Below, in pieces: positions 8,107-18,046 of a DNA stretch of 64,000 bases; the first letter of the stretch is position 1, and each line of letters opens with the position of its first letter. Made by a program: the position numbers and the translations under genes. Below the pieces are notes generated by a model. That model was not told where the DNA came from, searched no databases, and was given only the letters and a program-made list of their open reading frames with translations. Origin of the DNA: Verrucomicrobiota bacterium (GTDB lineage Bacteria > Verrucomicrobiota > Verrucomicrobiia > Verrucomicrobiales > DEV007); assembly GCA_018970725.1 (NCBI GenBank), contig JAGWVU010000002.1:62001-126000 (forward strand). The letters run 5' to 3'.

Positions 8107-9933
8107 ATGGTCCGTCCTTCCGACATCCGCAACATCGCTATCATCGCCCACGTCGATCATGGCAAAACCACCCTCGTCGATCAACTCCTTCGTCAAGGAG
8201 GCGCTTTCCGCGAGAATCAAGCCGTCAGCGAACGCGCCATGGATTCCATGGACCAGGAACGCGAACGCGGCATCACCATCAAGGCCAAGAACACTTCCGT
8301 CCGCTGGAACGAGAAGATCATCAACATCGTCGATACCCCCGGCCATGCCGACTTCGGTGGCGAGGTCGAGCGCGTCATGAAGATGGTGGACGGCGTCCTC
8401 CTCGTCGTGGACGCCTACGAAGGCCCCCAGGCCCAGACCCGGTTCGTCCTCAAAAAGGCCCTCGCCGAAAACCTCCACCCCATCGTCTTCGTCAACAAGA
8501 TCGATCGCCCCAACGCAGACCCCATCGCCGTTCACGACAAGGTGCTGGAACTCTTCCTCGACCTCAACGCCACTGAGGAACAGTTCGGCGCTCCGTTCCT
8601 CTACGGCAGCGCCAAAAACGGTTTCGCCGTCGCCTCGCCGGACCAGACCAGCGATTCCATGAACGCCCTTTTTGAGGCCATCATGGAAAAAATCCCCGCT
8701 CCGAACGCCAACCCGGATGCCGAGTTCAAGATGCTCATTTCCAATATCGATTGGAGCGACTACGTCGGCCGCATCGCCATCGGCAAAATCCTCGGCGGTC
8801 AAGTCAAGACCGGGGACACGGTCTGGCGCCTCAAAAAGGACGGCACCAAGGAACGCGCCAAAGTCACCAAACTGATCGAGTTCAGCGCCCTCTCCACCCG
8901 GGATTCCTCCGAGGGAATCGCCGGAAACATCGTCGGCATCGCCGGTTTCGAGGACGCCGATATCGGTGAAACCCTCGCCGACTCCGACTCCGCCACTCCC
9001 CTGCCCTTCGCGGAAATCGATCCCCCCACCGTGCAGATGGCCTTTTCCATCAACGATGGCCCGTTCGGCGGACGCGAGGGAACCCGTGTGACTTCCCGGG
9101 AAATCCGGGACCGGCTCTTCCGCGAGGCCCGCACCAACGTTTCCATCTCCGTGGAAGACGGGGACGAGGCCGGCACCTTCAAGGTGAGCGCCCGGGGCGC
9201 CATGCAGGTCGCCGTATTGGTGGAGAGCATGCGGCGCGAAGGATTCGAGGTCCTCGTTTCCCGGCCCACCGTGATCGAGCGCATCGTCGAGGGACAACGC
9301 TGCGAACCCTACGAAACTGTCTACGTCGAGTGTCCCGACCATGCCGTGGGCGGCATCATCAGTGGACTGGCCAACCGCAAGGGCCGCGTCGATAAAATGG
9401 AGTCGCTCCACGGACGCACCTACATCGAGGCCACCTGCACCACCCGCGGCCTCATCGGCTTCGAATTCGAACTCCTCAACCTGACGAGCGGGGAAGGCAT
9501 CATGTCCCACCTCTTCAAGGAGTATGGACCCCTCGCCGGAGAAATCCGGACCCGCGGCACCGGCACCCTCGTGGCGATGGAACAGGGAACCGCCATGGCC
9601 TATGCCCTCGACAGCCTTGAGGCGCGCGGCAAACTCTTCGTCGCCCCGGGGGAAGAAGTCTACGAAGGTATGATCGTGGGCGAAAACCCGCGGACGGACG
9701 ACCTGCCCGTGAACCCCACCAAGGCGAAGCAACTGACCAACCACCGTTCCAGCGGGGACGGCAAGGGCATCCAGCTCAGCCCGCCGTTGAAATTCTCCCT
9801 GGAGCGCGCCATCGAATACATCGCTCCGGACGAACTCGTGGAAGCCACCCCGAAAAACCTGCGCCTTCGCAAGAAGATCCTCTCGATGAACGATCGCAAG
9901 CGCCAGGCCAAGAAGGATCTGGCAGGGGTCTGA
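8107..9933 (+). CDS. typA: Translational GTPase TypA/BipA
   Basis: A 608-residue ribosome-associated GTPase of the EF-G-like family. G1 is AHVDHGKTT (residues 14-22), the switch II motif is [15 protein letters not shown], and G4 is NKIDRP. Domains II, III and V follow, with the BipA-typical [18 protein letters not shown] and a C-terminal basic segment. The ATG at 8107 is chosen because [19 protein letters not shown] matches the family N-terminus exactly; the in-frame ATG at 8008 would add 33 non-homologous residues. Roles known for the family are stress and cold adaptation and 50S assembly. Confidence 0.98.
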   Translation: MVRPSDIRNIAIIAHVDHGKTTLVDQLLRQGGAFRENQAVSERAMDSMDQERERGITIKAKNTSVRWNEKIINIVDTPGHADFGGEVERVMKMVDGVLLVVDAYEGPQAQTRFVLKKALAENLHPIVFVNKIDRPNADPIAVHDKVLELFLDLNATEEQFGAPFLYGSAKNGFAVASPDQTSDSMNALFEAIMEKIPAPNANPDAEFKMLISNIDWSDYVGRIAIGKILGGQVKTGDTVWRLKKDGTKERAKVTKLIEFSALSTRDSSEGIAGNIVGIAGFEDADIGETLADSDSATPLPFAEIDPPTVQMAFSINDGPFGGREGTRVTSREIRDRLFREARTNVSISVEDGDEAGTFKVSARGAMQVAVLVESMRREGFEVLVSRPTVIERIVEGQRCEPYETVYVECPDHAVGGIISGLANRKGRVDKMESLHGRTYIEATCTTRGLIGFEFELLNLTSGEGIMSHLFKEYGPLAGEIRTRGTGTLVAMEQGTAMAYALDSLEARGKLFVAPGEEVYEGMIVGENPRTDDLPVNPTKAKQLTNHRSSGDGKGIQLSPPLKFSLERAIEYIAPDELVEATPKNLRLRKKILSMNDRKRQAKKDLAGV

Positions 9934-9985
9934 TCCCGGTTCCAACCCATCGGGCGCGCGGGGCGGCGCGGGACAAGAAAGCCCT

Positions 9986-10186
9986 TCACTCCAACCATTC
10001 GTCCGCGAGAAACGGCTCGGGGTCCGACTGCCGGAAACGGGGCGTCACCCGGTCGTTCCCGTTTTCCCCACTCAGGGCGAACAACAAGCCGGGACCATCG
10101 GACAGGGTCTGGATGCGTTTCCGGAGGATCGGTTGGGACTCGGTGTAGTCACAGACGCGCACCTTGAAGTTGCGAACGGTGTTCAT
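9986..10186 (-). CDS. Small hypothetical protein, 66 aa
   Basis: An ORF beginning MNTVRNFKVRVCDYTESQPIL and ending DPEPFLADEWLE, acidic toward the C-terminus, with no membrane segment. The start at 10186 is preferred over 10246. I recognise no family. It lies alone between typA (convergent) and nuoC (same strand, about 236 bp upstream). A 25-bp inverted repeat sits about 76 bp upstream of its start. It could be a real small protein, but coding is not certain. Confidence 0.5.
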   Translation of the reverse strand: MNTVRNFKVRVCDYTESQPILRKRIQTLSDGPGLLFALSGENGNDRVTPRFRQSDPEPFLADEWLE

Positions 10187-10261
10187 GGCGATGCTGGCGA
10201 ATCGAAGGTTTGGGTTTCGGAGTGCATCGGAACAAAATGGGGCCAAGCGATGCCCAGCCTC

Positions 10262-10286
10262 ACATCATTCCTTAATAGAATGATGT
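10262..10286. promoter_or_regulatory. Perfect inverted repeat (possible operator or hairpin)
   Basis: ACATCATTC and GAATGATGT form two perfect 9-bp arms around a 7-bp AT-rich centre (CTTAATA). It stands out in a GC-rich genome. There is no T-tract on either side, so it is a poor intrinsic terminator. It lies between nuoC and the small gene at 9986-10186 and could be a repressor site for the latter. The rest of the 10187-10422 gap shows no other clear signal. Confidence 0.45.
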
Positions 10287-10422
10287 TAGCGATTGTCAGC
10301 CGCCGCGCAACAAAAAGATAAACTTACTGTTAGGGTTGCCTGACTATTGGCCATCCAGAGAACCCGGCACGAAGGTGCGCAGCCCGGCGGGGCTTCGTTT
10401 GCAGGCGGTCCGGAGACCGGGG

Positions 10423-11001
10423 TCAGAGGTCCCGTGAGCGCGGCTCGCGGTGGACCGTGGTGGCATCGGCCGGCACCGTGACGAACGGGCCGCCGGCCAG
10501 GGGTGCGGTGCCTGTGAAGGCCACGTCGGGCACGTCCGTCTCCTTGCCGCCCAGGGGGAAATCCTTGCGGAGCGGGAAGAAAGGATAGCCTTCCCACATG
10601 AGAATGCGACGCAAGTCAGGATGCCCGCTGAAATCGATCCCCATCATGTCATAAACCTCGCGCTCGTGCCAGTTGGCGGTCGGCCAGAGGTCGACCACGC
10701 TTTCGACTTTTCCGGTTTGGTCAGGGACCTCCGAGCGGACGCGGAGATGGATCTTGTCCTTATAAGAATATAGTTCGTAGACCATCTCGAAGCGGTTCCC
10801 GGCATGGTCATCGCCGAGGTGGTCCAAGCTGCTGACATCGACCAGATAATCGAAGCCGAGTTCGCTCTTGCAATGCGACAAGATGGTCTTGAGGGAAGCG
10901 GGATCGACCTTGAGGGTCTCCTCACCCCGGAACGAGACGTGGGCGGAAATGGCGGAAGCGAACTTGTCCTGGAGAGCGTTCGCGGCGGCGGCGGCGGTCA
11001 T
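10423..11001 (-). CDS. nuoC: NADH-quinone oxidoreductase subunit C
   Basis: A 192-residue subunit of the peripheral arm of respiratory complex I. Family features are FDYLVDVSSLDHL, the ELYSYKDKIHLRVR segment and the 30-kDa-subunit signature WHEREVYDMMGIDFSGHPDLRRILMWEGY (residues ~120-150). The C-terminus ends in a short Arg/Asp-rich tail. It follows nuoB by 20 bp. No nuoA precedes the pair and no nuoD follows it, so complex I genes must be split in this genome or the pair serves another module. Confidence 0.96.
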   Translation of the reverse strand: MTAAAAANALQDKFASAISAHVSFRGEETLKVDPASLKTILSHCKSELGFDYLVDVSSLDHLGDDHAGNRFEMVYELYSYKDKIHLRVRSEVPDQTGKVESVVDLWPTANWHEREVYDMMGIDFSGHPDLRRILMWEGYPFFPLRKDFPLGGKETDVPDVAFTGTAPLAGGPFVTVPADATTVHREPRSRDL

Positions 11002-11021
11002 GGAATCGGATGGAGGCGGCG

Positions 11022-11558
11022 TCAGGCGGTCAGTTCCGCGATGAGTTCACGCTTTTGATCGGCCAGGGCATGTTCCTTGCCGATCTTGCGTTGCAGGCGC
11101 ATAAGACCTTCCAAGAGCGCTTCGGGCCGCGGCGGACACCCGGAGATGTAGACATCGACCGGGATGAGGTGATCGATTCCCTGGAGCACGGCGTAACTGC
11201 GATACATGCCGCCACTGGAGGCGCAGGCGCCCATCGCGATGCACCACTTGGGTTCCGCCATCTGATCCCAGATCCGTTTGACGGCCAACGCCATTTTGTA
11301 GGTGACGGTGCCGGCTACGATCATGACATCTGACTGGCGGGGTGAGAAGCGCATCACCTCGGAACCGAACCGGGCGATATCGAACCGGGAGGCTCCCGAG
11401 GCCATCAGCTCAATGGCGCAGCAGGCCAATCCCATGGGCATCGGCCAAAGGGAATTCGATCGCATCCAGTTGATGGCGGCGTCCACTTGGGTGAAAATGA
11501 TGTTTCCCTCGATCTTGGAATCGTAGGCGGCGGCGATGCTGTTTCCGGGCGCGGACAT
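11022..11558 (-). CDS. nuoB: NADH-quinone oxidoreductase subunit B
   Basis: A 178-residue subunit that carries iron-sulfur cluster N2, the last electron carrier before quinone. Cluster ligands are visible in [11 protein letters not shown], in [11 protein letters not shown] and in [15 protein letters not shown]. The start [16 protein letters not shown] at 11558 is chosen because the longer frame upstream is antisense to the EVE gene. It is first of the two-gene nuoB-nuoC unit; upstream on the other strand is the EVE-domain gene, so its promoter must lie in 11559-11660. Confidence 0.97.
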   Translation of the reverse strand: MSAPGNSIAAAYDSKIEGNIIFTQVDAAINWMRSNSLWPMPMGLACCAIELMASGASRFDIARFGSEVMRFSPRQSDVMIVAGTVTYKMALAVKRIWDQMAEPKWCIAMGACASSGGMYRSYAVLQGIDHLIPVDVYISGCPPRPEALLEGLMRLQRKIGKEHALADQKRELIAELTA

Positions 11559-11660
11559 GGCTCTGGACTTTCCCCACCTTACGAACGGCGGGCGGACTGG
11601 CAACCCGCCATTGTGAAATTGTGCCTGCTTTTGCGCTTTCTGTCGTAAGAGTGTCCAGCG

Positions 11661-12140
11661 ATGCGCCACTGGCTCCTCAAATCCGAACCCGACGTCTTCT
11701 CGTTCCAAGACCTGCAGGACCGTCCCCGCAAGACCGAACCGTGGAACGGCGTCCGCAATTATCAGGCCCGCAACTTCATGCGGGACGGGATGACCCTGGG
11801 CGATCCCGGCCTCTTTTACCACTCCAACACCGCCATCCCGGGGGTGGCCGGGGTGGTCCGCGTCTCCCGCTCCGCTTACCCCGACCCGACGCAATTCGAT
11901 CCGGATTCCGAATATCATGATCCGAAAAGCGATCCCGCCGCCCCCCGCTGGCTCATGGTGGATGTCACCTGGGCCGCCGCTTTTCCCCGCTTCGTTCCCT
12001 TGGAAACGATGAAACAGGATCCGGCCCTGGAAGGCCTCTGGATCCTCCGCCGCGGCAACCGGCTCTCCATCACCCCGGTCGATCCCGATCATTTCGACCG
12101 CATCTGCCACCTCGGAGGTCTCAAGGCCTTGCCGCAATGA
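11661..12140 (+). CDS. EVE domain protein
   Basis: A 159-residue single-domain EVE protein. The N-terminus [18 protein letters not shown] and the following [17 protein letters not shown] are diagnostic. The core [20 protein letters not shown] and [16 protein letters not shown] complete the fold. The family (thymocyte nuclear protein 1) belongs to the PUA/ASCH group and binds modified bases in DNA or RNA; some bacterial members are linked to restriction systems, but no restriction gene is nearby here. Its stop overlaps the start of the M28 peptidase by ATGA. Confidence 0.95.
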   Translation: MRHWLLKSEPDVFSFQDLQDRPRKTEPWNGVRNYQARNFMRDGMTLGDPGLFYHSNTAIPGVAGVVRVSRSAYPDPTQFDPDSEYHDPKSDPAAPRWLMVDVTWAAAFPRFVPLETMKQDPALEGLWILRRGNRLSITPVDPDHFDRICHLGGLKALPQ

Positions 12141-13195
12141 AGTTTCCCGCCCTCTCCTCCGCCACCGTGATCCGGATCTGCCTGGTGGGCCTGCCGCTCG
12201 GGCTTTTCCTCATGGGGGCGCTTTCCCTCATCTTCATCCCGCACGCCCCCAGACAAGCCGAACAAGGGCGCCCCGAAGCCATGCCTCCCAAACAACTTAA
12301 GCGAACCGGTCTGGACCTCCCTTCCCTCACCCGGCGCCACGTCGATACTTTGGCCTCGGAGATCGGTCCCCGCAGCTTCGAAAACTTCGCCAGTCTCGAG
12401 GCCGCCCGCTTCTACCTGCTCTCCACGCTCGGACCGAGCAATCTCGGCTACCCCGTCCGGGAGCAGCGCTACACCGTGAGCGAACAAACCTTCTCCAACG
12501 TGGAGGCGGAACTGCCCGGCAAACGTTGGCCCCGGGAGATCATCGTCATCGGCGCCCACTACGACTCCCTCGCCCCCACCCCGGGCGCGGATGACAACGC
12601 TTCCGGCGTCGCCTCGCTCCTCACCCTCGCGGAGATCTTCGCCGGCAATCCCCAGGGCCGCACCCTCCGCTTCGTCGCCTTCACCAACGAGGAACCTCCC
12701 TGGTTCCAAACCGCCGACATGGGCAGCTTGCGCTACGCGAAGGAACTCCGCGCCAAAGGCGAAAACGTCGTTGCCATGCTTGCCTTGGAATCGATCGGCT
12801 ACTTCTCCGATGAGCCCGGTTCCCAGCACTATCCTCCCCCGCTCGACCAGTTGTATCCCGACACCGGGAACTTCCTCGCGGTGGTCGGGTCCCCGGCCCA
12901 CGCCCGGCTCGTCGACTTCGTCCACTCCGCCATCGGTTTCAGCGGAGCGATCCCCGTCCAGAAAGGGGCTCTTCCCCCCCAAACCCCGGGGGTGGGTTGG
13001 TCGGATCACTGGTCCTTCTGGGAAAACGGATACCCCGCGGTGATGCTCACCGGGACCGCTCCGTTCCGCAACCCGAACTACCACCAGCCGACCGATACCG
13101 CCGCCACGCTCGATTACGAACGCTTGGGCCGGGCCACCGCGGCGATCCGCCAGGCGATCGAGGCGCTCGCCAACACGCCCGGACCCGCCTGGTGA
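12137..13195 (+). CDS. M28 family zinc metallopeptidase, membrane-anchored
   Basis: A 352-residue aminopeptidase-like enzyme. Residues ~9-35 form an N-terminal membrane or signal segment ([20 protein letters not shown]). The zinc-site motifs are [29 protein letters not shown] (catalytic Glu) and the C-terminal [26 protein letters not shown] is also family-typical. It probably works outside the cytoplasmic membrane on peptides. It is translationally coupled to the upstream EVE gene, although the two have no obvious shared function. Confidence 0.92.
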   Translation: MKFPALSSATVIRICLVGLPLGLFLMGALSLIFIPHAPRQAEQGRPEAMPPKQLKRTGLDLPSLTRRHVDTLASEIGPRSFENFASLEAARFYLLSTLGPSNLGYPVREQRYTVSEQTFSNVEAELPGKRWPREIIVIGAHYDSLAPTPGADDNASGVASLLTLAEIFAGNPQGRTLRFVAFTNEEPPWFQTADMGSLRYAKELRAKGENVVAMLALESIGYFSDEPGSQHYPPPLDQLYPDTGNFLAVVGSPAHARLVDFVHSAIGFSGAIPVQKGALPPQTPGVGWSDHWSFWENGYPAVMLTGTAPFRNPNYHQPTDTAATLDYERLGRATAAIRQAIEALANTPGPAW

Positions 13196-13214
13196 ATCAC
13201 CTTGCAAAATCTGG

Positions 13215-13243
13215 TTGAATCCCACGGCCCCGGCGCGTAGGAT
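13215..13243 (+). promoter_or_regulatory. Sigma-70-type promoter of tRNA-Ala
   Basis: TTGAAT (13215-13220) and TAGGAT (13238-13243) are spaced by exactly 17 bp, about 30 bp upstream of the tRNA-Ala 5' end. The spacer is very GC-rich. It is the best promoter match in the 77-bp gap after the peptidase gene. Confidence 0.65.
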
Positions 13244-13272
13244 CACCGTCCCGTCCCAAGGGCGGTCCTTCC

Positions 13273-13345
13273 GGGGCATTAGCTCAGTTGGTAGAGCGCT
13301 TCAATGGCATTGAAGAGGTCAGCGGTTCGAACCCGCTATGCTCCA
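13273..13345 (+). tRNA. tRNA-Ala (anticodon GGC)
   Basis: A 73-nt cloverleaf. The acceptor stem GGGGCAT pairs with ATGCTCC (one G-U). The D arm is GCTCAGTTGGTAGAGC, the anticodon stem CTTCA/TGAAG has loop ATGGCAT, and the T arm is AGCGGTTCGAACCCGCT. The middle of the anticodon loop reads GGC, so it decodes GCC/GCU alanine. The 3' CCA is not encoded and must be added after transcription. Confidence 0.98.
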
Positions 13346-13367
13346 GTCCCCTCCTGCTGGATTCACG

Positions 13368-14402
13368 TTAGCAGATCCGGGGCAACTGGTCTCCGCTCAG
13401 CAGGTCCAGCATCCGCCGCCCCCCCATCCGCGTCCTCAGGGTCAACACCCCACGGTCCTCCCCCGTCACTTCCCCGATCACCGCCGCCCCGCTTCCCATG
13501 GGATGCGCCCGCAGGACCGCCAGCGCCAGGCCCGCCTCTTCCGGAGCCACGATCGCGAGAAATTTTCCCTCGCTGGCCACGTGCAATGGATCCAACCCCA
13601 ACAACTCACAGGCACCGCGCACCGCTTCGTCCACCGGGATGGATTCCTCCCACAACCGGATCTCCGTCCCGGACCGGAGCGCGATTTCGGTGAGCGCCGC
13701 GACCACCCCTCCGCGGGTCGGGTCCCGCATCACCCGCACGTCCGGCACCGCGTCCAACAGGCTCCGGACGATGTCGCTCAAGGGAGCCGTATCGCTCCGG
13801 ATCGGCGGGGTAAACTCCAAACCGTCGCGCACGGATAGAATCGCGATCCCATGGGCGGCGATCGGTCCGCTGAGTAGAACCCTGTCCCCGGGGATGACGC
13901 GGCGGGCGTCGATCCGGACCCCGTCCCGAACCTCTCCGACACCGGAGGTCTGGATAAAGATCCCGTCCCCCTTCCCGCGCTCCACCACCTTGGTGTCTCC
14001 ACATACGATGGCCACTCCGGCGTCTTCCGCCGCCTCCCGCATGGAGCCGACGACGCGGGCAAGGGTTTCCAGGGGCAATCCTTCCTCCAGAATGAATCCG
14101 ACCGAGAGATGGAGGGGGCGCGCCCCGCACATGGCCAGATCGTTGACGGTTCCGTGCACCGCCAGCCGGCCGATGTCACCGCCCGGAAAGAAGAGGGGCC
14201 GGACCACGTGGCCATCCGCACTGAAAGCGAGCCGGCCCCGGACGGGCGGCAGGATCGCCCCGTCGTGCAACGGCTCCAGCCATTCGTTGTGGAACGCGGG
14301 GAGAATCAGGCGCTCGATGAGTTGTTGCGTGAGCCGGCCGCCGCTGCCATGGCCCAGCACAATCTCGGAGGGACCGTCAAAGGGGACCGGGCAGGAAGTC
14401 AT
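13368..14402 (-). CDS. hypE: Hydrogenase maturation protein HypE
   Basis: A 344-residue enzyme of the AIR-synthase-like family that dehydrates the thiocarbamate on its C-terminal cysteine to thiocyanate, supplying the cyanide ligand of NiFe hydrogenases. The N-terminus ILGHGSGG region is seen as [36 protein letters not shown] and [16 protein letters not shown] follow. The protein ends in PRIC, the required carbamoylated Cys. The start overlaps the hypD stop (ATGA), so hypF-hypD-hypE is one coupled unit. Confidence 0.97.
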   Translation of the reverse strand: MTSCPVPFDGPSEIVLGHGSGGRLTQQLIERLILPAFHNEWLEPLHDGAILPPVRGRLAFSADGHVVRPLFFPGGDIGRLAVHGTVNDLAMCGARPLHLSVGFILEEGLPLETLARVVGSMREAAEDAGVAIVCGDTKVVERGKGDGIFIQTSGVGEVRDGVRIDARRVIPGDRVLLSGPIAAHGIAILSVRDGLEFTPPIRSDTAPLSDIVRSLLDAVPDVRVMRDPTRGGVVAALTEIALRSGTEIRLWEESIPVDEAVRGACELLGLDPLHVASEGKFLAIVAPEEAGLALAVLRAHPMGSGAAVIGEVTGEDRGVLTLRTRMGGRRMLDLLSGDQLPRIC

Positions 14403-15502
14403 GGGCGTCGGGAATCGCGGTGTCGCCCGCAAAGATAGTAGGCCGCGCAAGCTCCCTCCGAGGAAACCATCGTGGGTCCCAACGGGTGCTCCGGGGTGCA
14501 GGCATGGCCGAACGCGGGGCAGTCGTGCGGCTTTTTCGCTCCCTGCAAAATCTGGCCGCTGAGGCAGGGACCGGGAGCCGCGGAGATGACCCCGGAAAGA
14601 TCGAAGCGCTTTTCCGCGTCGTGCGCCTCGAACCCGGGACGCAACCGGTAGCCGCTCCCGGCGATCCATCCCGCACCGCGCCACTCCCGGTCGCACTCCT
14701 CGAACACGCGGTCGATCCATTGGCGCGCCACGATGTTTCCTTCCCGCCGGACGACGCGCGGGTATTGGTTTTCCACCTCGGACCGTCCCTCCTCCAGTTG
14801 CCGCAAAACCAGGAGAATCCCCTGCAAAAGATCCACCGGCTCGAATCCGGTGATCACCACGGGCACCCGGTGACGCGCCGCCAACGGCTCGTATTCCTCA
14901 TACCCGACCACCGTGCAGACATGGCCGGGACCAAGGAAACCCTGCACCCGGTTGTCCGGTGATTCGAGGATCGACACCATGGCCGGGGGAACCCGGACAT
15001 GCGCCACCAGAAGGGAGAGGTTCGTCAGGCCCTGCTCGCGCGCCTGCCAAGCCAGGATGGCGTTGGCCGGAGCGGTGGTTTCAAAGCCGATCGCGAAAAA
15101 CACCACCTCCCGCTCCGGATTTTCCCGGGCGATGCGCAGGCAATCGAGGGGGGAATACACCACCCGGATCGCCGCGCCCCGGGACTTCAAGGTCAACAGA
15201 TCGGACTCGGATCCCGGAACCCGGAGCATGTCGCCAAACGAGCAGAAGATGACGTCGGATCGCCCCGCGATGGCGTGCGCGCGATCGATCATCCGGACCG
15301 GGGTGACACAGACGGGGCAGCCGGGACCGTGGACCAATTCGACTTCCGGAGGGAGGAGTTGATCGATCCCATGCCGCACGATGCCATGGGTCTGCCCGCC
15401 GCAAACCTCCATGAGAACCCAGGGGCGCGTCACCAGGGAACGGATCCCGTCCAGCAATTTGCGGCTCAACCCGGCGTCGCGATATTCGTCGAGGTATTTC
15501 AT
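14399..15502 (-). CDS. hypD: Hydrogenase maturation protein HypD
   Basis: A 367-residue iron-sulfur protein that, with HypC, carries the Fe(CN)2CO unit for NiFe hydrogenases. Diagnostic stretches are [45 protein letters not shown] and the C-terminal cluster region with PDCPAFG-like [17 protein letters not shown] and [10 protein letters not shown]. Length is normal. It starts directly after the hypF stop and overlaps the hypE start. No hypC, hypA or hypB is in the window. Confidence 0.97.
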   Translation of the reverse strand: MKYLDEYRDAGLSRKLLDGIRSLVTRPWVLMEVCGGQTHGIVRHGIDQLLPPEVELVHGPGCPVCVTPVRMIDRAHAIAGRSDVIFCSFGDMLRVPGSESDLLTLKSRGAAIRVVYSPLDCLRIARENPEREVVFFAIGFETTAPANAILAWQAREQGLTNLSLLVAHVRVPPAMVSILESPDNRVQGFLGPGHVCTVVGYEEYEPLAARHRVPVVITGFEPVDLLQGILLVLRQLEEGRSEVENQYPRVVRREGNIVARQWIDRVFEECDREWRGAGWIAGSGYRLRPGFEAHDAEKRFDLSGVISAAPGPCLSGQILQGAKKPHDCPAFGHACTPEHPLGPTMVSSEGACAAYYLCGRHRDSRRP

Positions 15503-17752
15503 TCAGGTCACGGAGCCCATGATTTGTCCGGCCGCCAGACCACCGTCGTTCGGCGGAATCCGGTGATGCCAGACCGGACGGAACCCGGCCCCCGACAAGC
15601 CTTCCACGCATCGTTCCGTGAGCAAACGGTTCTGGAAACAACCGCCGGTCAACGCCACGACCGTGCAGCCGACGCTTTGGGCGACCCCGACGATCATCCG
15701 GGCCAGCGTGTTGTGAAATCTGGCGGAAATCAAGCCCGGCGCCACGCCCGCCGCCGCCTCGGCCGCGATTTCCCGGATCATCGGCCGCCAGTCGACCACC
15801 GGCATCGGCAGATCATGGGGATAGCAGCCCGCCTCCCGGAACCCCGGGGCGGCGTTCTCCAGTTCCATCGCTGCCTGCCCCTCATAGCCCGTCCCGGTCC
15901 GCAACCCCGTCAGCGCGGCCACCGCATCAAAGAGACGCCCCACGCTCGTGGTCACCGGCCACGACGCCCGCCCGTCCCACGCCCGGACCCACGGATCCCC
16001 CTCCTCCCACCAGCCCCGCCGCGCGCCCCAAGCGAGACCGTCCCGACCCATCGCCTCGAACAAAACGCCCATCGCACTGCGCACCGGGCGGGAAGCGGCC
16101 GCCTCCCCCCCGGGCAACCGGAACGGATGGAAGTGCGCCACCCGCCGGGAGTTGCCACGTTCCTCCAGAAGAAACTCTCCGCCCCGGATGACACCGTCCT
16201 CCCCAAGCCCCGCGCCATCCCAGGCCACGCCGAGGACCGGCGGCGGCAATCCGTTGTCCGCCATGCAGGCGAGGACATGGGCCCGGTGATGCGGCACCCT
16301 CACCAAGGGCCGGTTCAGGCGCTCGGCCACCAAGGTGGAATGATAGTCCGGATGAAGGTCGCAGGCGGTCCGTTCCGGCTCGACCCCGAAAAGCTCCGGA
16401 AGATCGTGCACCGCCCGACGGAACGAGGTTCCCGCCTCCGGACTGACCAAATCCCCGACATGCGCACCCAGGTGGAGGCTCCGTCCAAAGCCCACAGCCA
16501 CCGCATTCTTGAGGTGTCCACCCACCGCCAGCACCGGGTCCTGATCCTCCTCCACCCCGGGCATCTCCACCGGCAAAGGCGCATAACCCCGCGCCAGCCG
16601 CAAAACCTGCGCCCTTCCCGCCACCACCTGCACCACCGAATCATCCAGCGGGCGCACGATCGGGCGATCGTGGACAAGGAAAAGATCCGCGATGGCGCCA
16701 AGCCGGGACACCGCCTCCGCTTCCGAGATCCAGATCGGCTCCTCCAAACGATTGCCACTGGTGGCCACAAGGGGAAACCCCAGCTCCGCCATCAGCAGAT
16801 GATGCAAGCCCGCGGCGGGCAGCATTATCCCCAGCCACGGAATCCCCGGGGCCACCCCGGCGGCGATCGCCCATCCCCCGTCCGCCCGCCGGCCACGCAA
16901 CAAGACGATGGGCGCCGCGGCGGATGCCAGCAGCCCGGCCTCGACCCCACCGACTTCGCCCAGCCGCGCCGCCGCGGCCAGATCGGGCACCATCAGGGCA
17001 AACGGCTTCTCCGGACGTTGCTTGCCCCGGCGCAACCGCTCCACCGCCTCATCCGAGCGCGCATCCGCCAACAACTGGAACCCCCCGATCCCCTTGAGCG
17101 CCACCACCCCGCCGCTTCGCAAAACGTCCGCCGCCAACGCGATCGCCTCCCCGTCCCCTCCCGCTTGACCACCCCCCGCGTCCCAGGCCACCAGTTTCGG
17201 CCCGCACTCCGGACAGGCGATGGTCTGGGCATGAAAACGCCGGTCCCCGGGGTCCGCATACTCCCGCCCGCAGTCCCGGCAGAGGGGGAAAAGCCGCATG
17301 GAGGTGCCCGCACGGTCATAGGGCATCCTCTCCACGATGCTGTATCGCGGCCCGCAATGCGCGCAGCTGATGAACGGGTGACGGAAGCGCCGGTCTTGCG
17401 GGTCGAAGAGTTCCCGGACACAATCGGGACAGGTCGCCAGATCCGGCAACACCCACGCTGTCCGCCGCGCCCCGGCCTCGCTCTCCCACACCTCGAAACC
17501 ATGGCCCCCGCGCGCCTCCCCAAACCGGACCTCCACGTCACGAATCCGCGCCGGCCCGGGGGCCTCCGTGCGAAGCCGCTCCAGGAAGCGCTGCAAATTT
17601 TCCTCGGAACCTTCCGCCTCGATGAGCACCCCGCCCGGTCCGTTGCGAACCCCGCCGCAGAGCCCGAGCCCGGTCGCCAGCCGGAAAACAAAGGGCCGGA
17701 ATCCAACCCCCTGGACCGCGCCCTGAACCGTGATGCTGGCATGAAGCTTCAC
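15503..17752 (-). CDS. hypF: Carbamoyltransferase HypF
   Basis: A 749-residue enzyme that makes thiocarbamate on HypE from carbamoyl phosphate. Domains in order: acylphosphatase-like (residues 1-90, VQGVGFRPFVFRLA), two zinc fingers (CPDC...CAHC and CRDC...CPEC, about 105-175), a YrdC-like domain (about 195-370, GGVVALKGIGGFQLLADA and RRGKQRPEKPFALM) and a Kae1/carbamoyltransferase-like domain with HHRAHVLACMADNG. The GTG at 17752 is chosen because VKLHASITVQG matches the family N-terminus and gives the standard length. First of the hypFDE unit, 32 bp after the zinc-ribbon gene. Confidence 0.96.
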   Translation of the reverse strand: MKLHASITVQGAVQGVGFRPFVFRLATGLGLCGGVRNGPGGVLIEAEGSEENLQRFLERLRTEAPGPARIRDVEVRFGEARGGHGFEVWESEAGARRTAWVLPDLATCPDCVRELFDPQDRRFRHPFISCAHCGPRYSIVERMPYDRAGTSMRLFPLCRDCGREYADPGDRRFHAQTIACPECGPKLVAWDAGGGQAGGDGEAIALAADVLRSGGVVALKGIGGFQLLADARSDEAVERLRRGKQRPEKPFALMVPDLAAAARLGEVGGVEAGLLASAAAPIVLLRGRRADGGWAIAAGVAPGIPWLGIMLPAAGLHHLLMAELGFPLVATSGNRLEEPIWISEAEAVSRLGAIADLFLVHDRPIVRPLDDSVVQVVAGRAQVLRLARGYAPLPVEMPGVEEDQDPVLAVGGHLKNAVAVGFGRSLHLGAHVGDLVSPEAGTSFRRAVHDLPELFGVEPERTACDLHPDYHSTLVAERLNRPLVRVPHHRAHVLACMADNGLPPPVLGVAWDGAGLGEDGVIRGGEFLLEERGNSRRVAHFHPFRLPGGEAAASRPVRSAMGVLFEAMGRDGLAWGARRGWWEEGDPWVRAWDGRASWPVTTSVGRLFDAVAALTGLRTGTGYEGQAAMELENAAPGFREAGCYPHDLPMPVVDWRPMIREIAAEAAAGVAPGLISARFHNTLARMIVGVAQSVGCTVVALTGGCFQNRLLTERCVEGLSGAGFRPVWHHRIPPNDGGLAAGQIMGSVT

Positions 17753-17784
17753 CGCGCAGGACTCAGGTCGCCGACGGAAACCGC

Positions 17785-18039
17785 TCAGGCGGTATCGAAC
17801 TGCCGCACTTTTTCGCGCACCGGATCGCGCCCGAAGTGGTGATACCACTCGGCATGCGGAGAGCGGGCCCCGCAACTTAGGCAATCCGTCCAGTCGAACT
17901 TTTTGCCGCAATCCGGGCAGACGCCCCAGGTGTCAAAGGTGTTCCATTCGTGGCCACAGCCGGGGCGGCAGACCCAACGATCTTCCTGCTGCGGTTCCCA
18001 TCTGCATTTGGGACAAAAGATTTCGACTCTGCGATCCAC
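17785..18039 (-). CDS. Small zinc-ribbon protein
   Basis: An 84-residue protein with four CxxC-like pairs: CPKC, CRPGC, CPDC and CLSC, followed by SPHAEWYHHFG. This predicts at least two structural zinc sites. The GTG start at 18039 is inferred because it precedes VEIFCPKCRWEP; the frame is open further upstream but overlaps the desaturase. It is not HypA: the HypA N-terminal His and fold are missing. It sits between desaturase (7 bp) and hypF (32 bp), so it may be cotranscribed with either. Function unknown. Confidence 0.75.
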   Translation of the reverse strand: MDRRVEIFCPKCRWEPQQEDRWVCRPGCGHEWNTFDTWGVCPDCGKKFDWTDCLSCGARSPHAEWYHHFGRDPVREKVRQFDTA

Positions 18040-18046
18040 TGTTTCA

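Noticed and set aside
14999-17842. 947-codon plus-strand open frame
   Set aside because: Antisense to hypD and hypF; composition is typical of the complement of a GC-rich gene and has no recognisable motif.
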